Of a DNA stretch of 5,168 nt, positions 1-4,872 are shown piece after piece. Source of the stretch: an uncultured Clostridia bacterium (GTDB taxonomy: Bacteria > Bacillota_A > Clostridia > Oscillospirales > Oscillospiraceae); NCBI GenBank assembly GCA_947307505.1, contig CAMZJG010000092.1:1-5168 (forward strand). Reading direction: 5' to 3'. The first letter of the stretch is position 1; the number at the start of each line of letters is the position of its first letter. Under the pieces are notes generated by a model that did no database searches, was not told the DNA's origin, and saw nothing but the letters and a program-made list of their open reading frames with translations. The position numbers and the translations under genes are program-made.

Positions 1-79
1 TTTTTCATCTGACGCAGTGCGGGGAGCGAAGTGCGATCTTCCTCGACCGGGAGCCCGGCGAAGCGGGTCCCGGTCGAAT
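1..79. repeat. 79-base downstream repeat, copy A
   Basis: Bases 1-79 align without gaps to 2033-2111, with 73 of 79 identical (differences at 7, 8, 24, 40, 41 and 74). The unit runs from a T5 tract through CAGTGCGGGGAGCGAAG and the terminator-like hairpin. It stops being similar just before the stop codon of the glycosidase gene. The left end may continue beyond the window. Confidence 0.8.
45..75 (-). terminator. GC-rich hairpin 8 bases after the stand-alone glycosidase stop codon, putative terminator
   Basis: The arms GACCGGGA and TCCCGGTC pair over 8 bases and continue, after one bulged base, with CCCG/CGGG around a 6-base loop, giving about 12 pairs in all. It lies directly downstream of the TGA at 84-86. 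There is no U-tract immediately after it on the minus strand (GAGGAAGATC follows), so it may be a weak or factor-assisted terminator or an mRNA 3'-end stabiliser. A near-identical hairpin follows the paralogous gene. Confidence 0.5.
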
Positions 80-83
80 GAAT

Positions 84-1865
84 TCAGCCCTCAGTGACCA
101 TCCGGGCCAGGATGGTGAAGGCGTTGCGGCACCAGGTGCCGCCCATGAAGCTCCCGTCTCCGGAGATGGGATCCAGGTAGTGGGGGAAGCCCTTCTGCAT
201 CAGCGCGCCCAGGTAGCGGTCGATGATCTCCTTGGCTTCCTTCTTCTTGCCGCCCTCCCAGAGGCCGGTGAGGATGAAGACCTCGCCCGGAGGGCTGATG
301 GCGCCGCTGCCCATCCGGGTGCCGATCATCTCGAAGAAGTCGGTCTGGATGTCCTCGCTGGCGATGCCGTAGGGGGTCAGAAGGTGGTCCTCCCGCATCA
401 GGTCTGCGGTGAGCTTATCCAGCACGTCCTTGGGCAGGCGGGACCCCAGGATCAGGGGGATATAGAAGATGTTGGAGCCGGTGAATACGGGCTCATGGGT
501 GTACTGCTTCAGGCAGACGAAATGCTCCCCGGTCCACATCTTGTCCAGCATCCGGTCCAGCAGGTCCTTGGACTTTTTGTACCAGGCGTCGATCTCCGCC
601 TGGGGCTTGCCCAGGAGCTTGGCCAGGTCGCCCTGGGCTTCGAAGTTCAGAACCTCGTAGGCGCACAGGTCCGGGGTGGCCATGGGCACGCCGTCAAAGT
701 AAGCGGTGATCTCGTCGAAGCCGGTGCCCGCGCCGTTGTCGAAGCCCGGGAGGCCGTCCTTGTCGTCATCCCGGCACTCCATGAACCAGTCGGCCCACTT
801 GCCGGCGCCCACATACAGCTTTTCCAGATCCTCTCTGGGCCACTCCTTGGCCAGATCGTGGTGGGACATGACGTTCTTCAGAGCCCAGCCGTAGATGGGA
901 GGCTTGATGCCGCCGGTGGCCAGCTGCGCTTCATCGTAGCCGTCTGCCAGCTGACCGTCCTCACCCTGGCGCTCCAGGGGGGCCATGAGCAGGCTCCGGG
1001 ACAGGTCCGGGATATCCTGCAGGGCGACGCCGTTCTGCACCAGCTGCCACTGGGAGACCATGACGCCGGGGAACATCTGCATCATCCACCGGGGGGTGAG
1101 AGCCGAGGGACCCACCAGCATGGTCCACAGGTCATAGGCGGTCTCCTCCGCCTTCTGGGCGTAGGGCTCCGCCAGCTTGGGGTACGCGGCCCAGAAGTCC
1201 TCCCAGGACTTCAGCATGTCCGCCTTGCCCTCGGCGTAGGTGCCGTAGTCCTTCGGGACCTTGACCATATAGGGGAACTCCTCCACTGCCAGGGTGAAGG
1301 TGCCGTCCGGGCCGGGGGTGGTGTAACCGTCGATGGCGGTGGCGCTGAAGGTGTACCAGTTCCAGGTGTCCTTGAAGGTGAAGCCGGAGCCCTCCAGTCC
1401 CTTGAAGCACATGGGATTGGCGTGCTGAGGGATGTTCTCCCAGGCGCCGTCCTGCCTGGGACGGATGGACTCATACATGGCGGCGTTCCGGGTCCATTCC
1501 AGGCCCATGCCCGGATCGCCCTCCGCCATGAGGCGGGTATAGGTGGCCCAGGTGAAGCGGATATCCCCGTGGCGGGTGTGGAGCACCAGCTCCGCGGGGC
1601 CGGTCTGCTGGGTGGCAAAGGGCACGCGCTTGCCCTCATAGGTGGCGAAGATGCGGTAGAGCCTCGCCCCCTCGGCGGACTGGCCGTGGGTGCGGTTGCC
1701 GCGGCAGGTGGTGAGGGTCAGGGTGCCCCGGCCGTACTTCACGTTGTCGATGGTCAGGGCCATGAAGGCGCCGGCCCGGGAGAACTTGTAAAGGTTTACG
1801 GGGAAGTACTGCTTGGCGTCCCGGAAGAAGGGATCTGTGGGCTTGGGCATGACTGTGCTGGGCAT
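84..1865 (-). CDS. GH63-like / MGH1-like six-hairpin glycoside hydrolase, stand-alone copy
   Basis: This 593-residue protein is predicted to be cytoplasmic: the N-terminus (MPSTVMPKPTDP) has no signal peptide or membrane segment. Residues ~11-215 look like a beta-rich N-terminal domain. Residues ~225-593 look like an (alpha/alpha)6 barrel of the GH63/mannosylglycerate-hydrolase type. Motifs supporting this are SQWQLVQNGVALQD (271-284), KPPIYGWAL (321-329), DDDKDGLPGF followed by GFDE (366-385), PDLCAYEVLNFEAQGDLAKLLGK-type helix (398-420), ISPPGEVFILTGLW (523-536) and HYLDPISGDG (562-571). By analogy with family members of the form DGDGLxE..SGWDN, D384 is the candidate general acid. The position that normally carries the catalytic Glu (E-x-x-x-P before the final loop) is H562. 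The ATG at 1865 is chosen because AAGGAGG lies 8 bases upstream. The gene is a tandem paralogue of the C-terminal 583 residues of the next gene upstream. The likely substrate is a small intracellular glycoside or glycosyl-acid, but this is not determinable from the sequence. The fold call is fairly secure; the activity is not. Confidence 0.85.
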   Translation of the reverse strand: MPSTVMPKPTDPFFRDAKQYFPVNLYKFSRAGAFMALTIDNVKYGRGTLTLTTCRGNRTHGQSAEGARLYRIFATYEGKRVPFATQQTGPAELVLHTRHGDIRFTWATYTRLMAEGDPGMGLEWTRNAAMYESIRPRQDGAWENIPQHANPMCFKGLEGSGFTFKDTWNWYTFSATAIDGYTTPGPDGTFTLAVEEFPYMVKVPKDYGTYAEGKADMLKSWEDFWAAYPKLAEPYAQKAEETAYDLWTMLVGPSALTPRWMMQMFPGVMVSQWQLVQNGVALQDIPDLSRSLLMAPLERQGEDGQLADGYDEAQLATGGIKPPIYGWALKNVMSHHDLAKEWPREDLEKLYVGAGKWADWFMECRDDDKDGLPGFDNGAGTGFDEITAYFDGVPMATPDLCAYEVLNFEAQGDLAKLLGKPQAEIDAWYKKSKDLLDRMLDKMWTGEHFVCLKQYTHEPVFTGSNIFYIPLILGSRLPKDVLDKLTADLMREDHLLTPYGIASEDIQTDFFEMIGTRMGSGAISPPGEVFILTGLWEGGKKKEAKEIIDRYLGALMQKGFPHYLDPISGDGSFMGGTWCRNAFTILARMVTEG

Positions 1866-1873
1866 GTGGAAAA

Positions 1874-1880
1874 CCTCCTT
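1874..1880 (-). promoter_or_regulatory. Shine-Dalgarno site of the stand-alone glycosidase
   Basis: On the minus strand the sequence reads AAGGAGG, a full match to the anti-SD complement, followed by an 8-base spacer (TTTTCCAC) and the ATG at 1865. This decides the start over the internal ATG at codon 6. Confidence 0.9.
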
Positions 1881-1884
1881 ATTT

Positions 1885-1903
1885 CGTATTGATAATCATC
1901 ATT
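1885..1903 (+). promoter_or_regulatory. Fur-box-like sequence at the predicted transcription start
   Basis: Aligned with the classical 19-base Fur consensus GATAATGATAATCATTATC, this stretch matches at 14 of 19 positions, with an uninterrupted TGATAATCAT core at 1890-1899. It lies just downstream of the -10, between the predicted start site and the SD, a typical repressor position. Only one half-site is perfect, and a Fur-family role for a glycosidase gene is unexpected, so this is a tentative call. Confidence 0.3.
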
Positions 1904-1905
1904 GA

Positions 1906-1918
1906 ACCTATTATACCA
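1906..1918 (-). promoter_or_regulatory. Extended -10 promoter of the stand-alone glycosidase
   Basis: The minus strand reads TGGTATAATAGGT, a perfect TATAAT with the upstream TGn of an extended -10 element. No good TTGACA lies 16-18 bases upstream (best is about 3 of 6 matches), which fits an extended -10 promoter. A start site near 1903 would give a leader of about 38 bases with the SD near its end. The element is embedded in a local AT-rich stretch and partly overlaps a 12-base palindrome (1913-1924). Confidence 0.7.
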
Positions 1919-1924
1919 TGGTAT
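1913..1924. promoter_or_regulatory. Perfect 12-base palindrome over the -10 element, candidate operator
   Basis: The sequence ATACCATGGTAT is its own reverse complement and overlaps the upstream part of the -10 and the TGn element of the glycosidase promoter. A dimeric repressor bound here would block RNA polymerase. No specific regulator family can be assigned from the half-site, and a 12-base palindrome in an AT-rich promoter could be chance. Confidence 0.4.
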
Positions 1925-1951
1925 TGTAAAATTGAAAGATGCCTCACAGAG

Positions 1952-1973
1952 TTCGCGGCCCGCAAGCCGCGAA
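1952..1973. other. Perfect 8-base hairpin upstream of the stand-alone glycosidase promoter
   Basis: TTCGCGGC and GCCGCGAA enclose a 6-base loop (CCGCAA). It lies in the 249-base intergenic stretch 1866-2114, about 34 bases upstream of the -10. On the minus strand it is followed by CTCTGTGAGGCATCTTTCAATTTT, which is T-rich only farther out. It could be a back-up terminator insulating the two genes. A weaker 7-pair hairpin (2001-2019, TTTCC/GGAAA ends) lies beside it. No small gene is visible in this stretch. Confidence 0.35.
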
Positions 1974-2032
1974 TGGATCTGAATCATTTTTGGGTGGAGT
2001 TTTCCTCCCCGGGGGGAAACGGAACAAAGCGA

Positions 2033-2111
2033 TTTTTCTCCTGACGCAGTGCGGGAAGCGAAGTGCGATCTATCTCGACCGGGAGCCCGGCGAAGCGGGT
2101 CCCGGCCGAAT
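2033..2111. repeat. 79-base downstream repeat, copy B
   Basis: This is the partner of bases 1-79, at a 2032-base offset, one base different from the 2031-base offset of the coding regions. It sits immediately after the SDR-glycosidase stop codon and contains the hairpin 2077-2107. Its core CAGTGCGGGAAGCGAAG (2047-2063) also resembles the end of the separate repeat at 4681-4803. Confidence 0.8.
2077..2107 (-). terminator. GC-rich hairpin 7 bases after the fusion-gene stop codon, putative terminator
   Basis: This is the second copy of the hairpin at 45-75. The only base change within the hairpin (C at 2106 versus T at 74) gives a G·U wobble in minus-strand RNA but an A·C mismatch in plus-strand RNA. 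The fold is therefore kept only in the transcript of the glycosidase genes. As in the first copy, no U-tract follows directly (GAGATAGATC). Confidence 0.5.
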
Positions 2112-2114
2112 CAG

Positions 2115-4502
2115 TTATCCCTCGCTGACCATCCGGGCCAGCACGGTGAACACGGCGCGGTTCCAGGTGCCGCAGAAGGGGGAGCCCTCCCCGTGGATGG
2201 GGTCGATGAAGTGGCTGAAGCCGCCGTCCATGAGACGGCACAGATACCGGTCGATGATCATTTTGGCCTCCGCCTGCTTTCCCGCCTCCCAGAGGCCGGT
2301 GAGGATGAAGAGCTGGCCCGGAGGGCTGATGGGGCCGCAGCCCATCTTCACCCCGGTGAATTCGTACACGTCGGAATCCAGATTCTCGCTGGCCAGGCCG
2401 TAGGGGCTCAGGAGCTTGCCCTCCACCAGCAGGTCGGCGCACATCTTGTCGATCACCGCCTGAGGCAGGCGAGACCCCAGCACCAGAGGGATATAGTGCA
2501 TATTGGAGCCGGAGAAGATGGGCTCATGGGTGTACTGCTTCAGGCAGACGAAGTGCTCCCCGTCCCACATCTTTTCCAGCATCTTGTCCAGGAGCTCCCG
2601 ACTCTTCCGGTACCAGCCGTCGATCTCCTCCCGGGGCTTCCCCAGGAGCTTTGCCAGGTCCCCCTGGGCCTCGAAGTTCAGCACCTCCTGGGCGCACAGG
2701 TCCGGGGTCGCCATGCTGATGCCGTCCATGAAGGCGGTGACCTCGTCGAAGCCGTTCTCGTTGCCGCCCTCGAAGCCGGGGAGGCCGTCCCCGTCATCAT
2801 CCCGGCAGTCCATGAACCACTGGGCCCACTTCCCGGCGCCCGCGTACAGCTTTTCCAGGTCCTCCCGGGGCCACTCCTTCAGCAGGTCGTGGTGGGACAT
2901 GATATTCTTCAGGGCCCAGCCGTAAATGGGGGGCTTGATGCTGCCGGTGGCCAGGAAGGCCTCGTCGTAGCCGTCGGAGAGCTGGCCGGTCTCGCTCTGG
3001 CGCTCCAGCGGGGCCAGGAGCAGGTTCCGGGAGAGCTCCGGGTCGTCCTGCAGGGCCACGCCGTTCTGCACCAGCTGCCACTGGGAATCCATCTCTCCGG
3101 GGAACATGAGCATCATCCAGTAGGGGGTGAGCTGGGTGGGCGCCACCAGGTGGGTCCAGAGGGTGTAAGCCGTCTCCACCCGCTTTTTGTCATAGGGGGC
3201 GATGAGCTTCGGGTACTTTGCCAGGAAATCCTCCCAGGCCTTCTGCATATCCGCTTTGCCCTGGGCGTAGGTGCCGTAATCGTCCTTGACCTTCACCATA
3301 TAGGGGAACTCCTCCACCGAAAGGGTGAAGCGGCCGTCCGGTCCCGGGGAGGTGAAGCCGTCGATCACCGTGGAATTCAGGCTGTACCAGTTCCAGGAGT
3401 CCTGGAAGGCGAAGCCGGAGCCCTCCAGCCCCTTGAAGCACAGGGGTGTGCCCAGACGGGGCACGGATTCCCAGGAGCCGTCCTTCCTGGGTTTGACGAT
3501 CTCATAGGGCGCGGCGGTGCGGGTCCACTCCAGCCCCATGCCGGGATCCCCTTCCGCCATGAGCCGGGAGGCGGTGGCCCAGGTGAAGCGCACGTCTCCC
3601 CGGCGGGTATGGAGCACCAGCTCCGCGGGGCCGATGAGCTGGGTGGAGAAGGCGATCCGTTTGCCCTCAAAGGTGGGGTAGATCCGGTAGACCTTGGTAC
3701 CGTCGGCGCTGCGGCCGTGGGTGTGCATGCCCCGGTTGGTGGTGAGGTTCAGGGCTCCCTTGCCGTACTTGGCGTTGTCGACGCTCAGGGCCAGCCAGGC
3801 CCCGGCCCGGGAGAACATGTACCGGTCCACGGGGAAAAACTGGGGAGCGTTCCGGAAATAGGGGTCGCAGGACACGGCGGTCACCCGCTCCCGGATATGC
3901 TTTCCCTGCTCGATCTCGTCCACCATGGCGACGGCGAAATCCGCGTAGGAGATATAGCTCTGGCCCATCCGGTTCAGGATCACCACGTCCCCGCCCAGGG
4001 TGTAGCTGCCGCTCCGGGCACCCTTGGGATCGAAGAAGCCGGCGGGACTGAAGAAGGTCCAGTTCATATCGGCTGCTTTGAACAGGTCCAGGGCTTCCTT
4101 GGCCGCCCAGGGCACCGCCCCCACGGTCTTCGGGATGCCGTCCACCACCTGCTTCGTCATGGTCTCGTCCGTGTACAGGCTGCCATAGCCGCCGATGGTA
4201 AGGAAGCGCACCTCCGGCAGCTCTTTGCCGATGGCGATGAGGAGCTTTGCCGCGTCGATATGCTCCTGCTCCTTTCCCGGCACGTCGTAGGGAGTTCCGA
4301 AGGCGTTCACCACGGCGCGGAAATCCTTCAGGTCCGCCGCCGTCAGGTCGAACAGGCTTTTTGCCAGGATGGCGCACCCCGCCGGGACCCGATCCTCGCT
4401 CCCGGGCTTCACGATGGCCGTGACCTCATGCCCCCGGTCAAGGGCTTCCCGGGCGATGAGCTTGCCCGCCTTCCCGGCGGCGCCGATGACTGCGATTTTC
4501 AT
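2115..4502 (-). CDS. Fusion: atypical SDR (NmrA/BVR-B-like NAD(P)-binding) + GH63-like glycoside hydrolase
   Basis: This is a 795-residue two-domain protein without a signal peptide. Residues 1-211 form a complete Rossmann domain: beta1 MKIAVIGAAGKAGKLI with the GxxGxxG fingerprint (G7, G10, G13), NAFG at 66-69, LTIGGYGSLY at 101-110, WTFFSPAGFFDP at 148-159 and the family-typical C-terminal segment YADFAVAMVDEIE..KHIRERVTAVS. This resembles stand-alone proteins of about 210 residues in the atypical SDR / biliverdin-reductase-B-like / NAD_binding_10 group, which reduce small carbonyl or flavin-like substrates or only sense NAD(P)H. From D213 to the end lies a full glycosidase domain colinear with the downstream gene: DDDGDGLPGF...GFDE (568-587), PDLCAQEVLNFEAQGDL and HFIDPIHGEG (764-773). 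D586 is the candidate acid and H764 sits where Glu is usual. No linker separates the domains. The start ATG at 4502 is supported by AGGAGGG six bases upstream. A coupled redox/hydrolysis reaction on a sugar is inference only. Confidence 0.85.
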   Translation of the reverse strand: MKIAVIGAAGKAGKLIAREALDRGHEVTAIVKPGSEDRVPAGCAILAKSLFDLTAADLKDFRAVVNAFGTPYDVPGKEQEHIDAAKLLIAIGKELPEVRFLTIGGYGSLYTDETMTKQVVDGIPKTVGAVPWAAKEALDLFKAADMNWTFFSPAGFFDPKGARSGSYTLGGDVVILNRMGQSYISYADFAVAMVDEIEQGKHIRERVTAVSCDPYFRNAPQFFPVDRYMFSRAGAWLALSVDNAKYGKGALNLTTNRGMHTHGRSADGTKVYRIYPTFEGKRIAFSTQLIGPAELVLHTRRGDVRFTWATASRLMAEGDPGMGLEWTRTAAPYEIVKPRKDGSWESVPRLGTPLCFKGLEGSGFAFQDSWNWYSLNSTVIDGFTSPGPDGRFTLSVEEFPYMVKVKDDYGTYAQGKADMQKAWEDFLAKYPKLIAPYDKKRVETAYTLWTHLVAPTQLTPYWMMLMFPGEMDSQWQLVQNGVALQDDPELSRNLLLAPLERQSETGQLSDGYDEAFLATGSIKPPIYGWALKNIMSHHDLLKEWPREDLEKLYAGAGKWAQWFMDCRDDDGDGLPGFEGGNENGFDEVTAFMDGISMATPDLCAQEVLNFEAQGDLAKLLGKPREEIDGWYRKSRELLDKMLEKMWDGEHFVCLKQYTHEPIFSGSNMHYIPLVLGSRLPQAVIDKMCADLLVEGKLLSPYGLASENLDSDVYEFTGVKMGCGPISPPGQLFILTGLWEAGKQAEAKMIIDRYLCRLMDGGFSHFIDPIHGEGSPFCGTWNRAVFTVLARMVSEG

Positions 4503-4508
4503 AAAAAA

Positions 4509-4515
4509 CCCTCCT
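4509..4515 (-). promoter_or_regulatory. Shine-Dalgarno site of the SDR-glycosidase fusion gene
   Basis: The minus strand reads AGGAGGG followed by six T residues and the ATG at 4502. This is a strong ribosome binding site. It places translation initiation at the start of the SDR domain, so the fusion is translated from the Rossmann end. Confidence 0.9.
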
Positions 4516-4540
4516 GTTTCCGGTTTGTTTTCGGCTTTTT

Positions 4541-4553
4541 ACCTATTATATCA
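4541..4553 (-). promoter_or_regulatory. Extended -10 promoter of the SDR-glycosidase fusion gene
   Basis: The minus strand reads TGATATAATAGGT, a perfect TATAAT with an upstream TGn. There is no convincing -35 hexamer at 16-18 bases. The ten bases TATAATAGGT are identical to those in the promoter of the tandem paralogue. A start near 4538 gives a leader of about 36 bases. Confidence 0.7.
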
Positions 4554-4580
4554 GAATATGCGGAAAAGGAAAGGGAGAAA

Positions 4581-4590
4581 ACCTGCAGGT
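4581..4590. promoter_or_regulatory. Perfect 10-base palindrome upstream of the fusion-gene promoter
   Basis: ACCTGCAGGT is self-complementary and centred about 38 bases upstream of the -10 hexamer, where an activator or repressor could bind. It does not match the palindrome at the paralogue's promoter. It is weak evidence on its own. Confidence 0.25.
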
Positions 4591-4630
4591 AATTCGGGAA
4601 AACAAATCGGTCGTCCATATAAGAACGGCC

Positions 4631-4652
4631 CGCCGGTCCGAAGGGACCGGCG
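4631..4652. terminator. Perfect 9-base GC hairpin between the MATE gene and the fusion gene
   Basis: CGCCGGTCC and GGACCGGCG pair fully around a GAAG loop (CTTC on the minus strand). It lies 220 bases after the MATE stop codon and 78 bases before the next promoter's -10. On the minus strand the hairpin is followed by GGCCGTTCTTATAT, a poor U-tract. It is a plausible terminator for read-through from the MATE gene, but could equally be part of the intergenic repeat landscape. Confidence 0.4.
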
Positions 4653-4680
4653 AGCTCAAGGTAAACGCAAGCCTCATATT

Positions 4681-4803
4681 TGTCAGTGCGGGGAGCGAAG
4701 CGACGCGGCAATCATTCTCTCGTCCCCGCAAAATGGCAAGAGAATCAGGACGGGAGCTGCGGATTGCCACAACCCAGTGTGCGCACTGGGTTTCGCAATG
4801 ACA
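4681..4803. repeat. ~123-base imperfect inverted-repeat element (REP/BIME- or MITE-like)
   Basis: The ends TGTCAGTGCG (4681-4690) and CGCAATGACA (4794-4803) are inverted repeats with 9 of 10 matches. Internal GCGGCAATC and GATTGCCAC form a second inverted pair (8 of 9). Inside are a perfect 9-base stem (4771-4779 with 4784-4792, loop TGCG) and a 7-base stem ATTCTCT/AGAGAAT (4714-4720 with 4739-4745). There is no convincing coding frame. Termini of the GTCATTGCGA...GGCAATC type recur between genes in many bacterial genomes, from memory. This unit looks like two such half-units in opposite orientation. It fills most of the 370-base gene-free stretch after the MATE gene. Confidence 0.65.
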
Positions 4804-4872
4804 GAAATCGGAATGCTGACGATTTGCCTGCAGTCTATGTCCGTCGATTTGATAAGACCGGCGGGCTTGCGA

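Noticed and set aside
78..1892. Plus-strand open frame of 604 codons antisense to the stand-alone glycosidase
   Set aside because: It is in exact codon register with the real gene, so it stays open simply because the GC-rich gene avoids TTA, CTA and TCA codons. The translation is low-complexity (many G, A, V, H, L), with no recognisable domain and no matching ribosome site.
2033..2111. The GC-rich hairpin repeat as a structured RNA gene or tRNA-like fold
   Set aside because: There is only one main stem, no cloverleaf and no promoter reading into it. A 3'-end hairpin is the simpler reading.
1939..2442. Frames of about 150 codons on both strands around the intergenic region 1866-2114
   Set aside because: They combine repeat and hairpin sequence with out-of-frame glycosidase sequence and have no ribosome site or recognisable domain.
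2049..4592. Plus-strand open frame of 847 codons antisense to the fusion gene
   Set aside because: The cause is the same codon-register effect. It is longer than the real gene, but the product shows no family motifs, whereas the minus strand encodes two clear domains conserved with a paralogue and has a promoter and ribosome site.
4499..4770. Minus-strand frames of 70 and 74 codons upstream of the fusion gene
   Set aside because: They cross the fusion gene's promoter and a hairpin and include part of the repeat; composition and lack of a ribosome site argue against coding.
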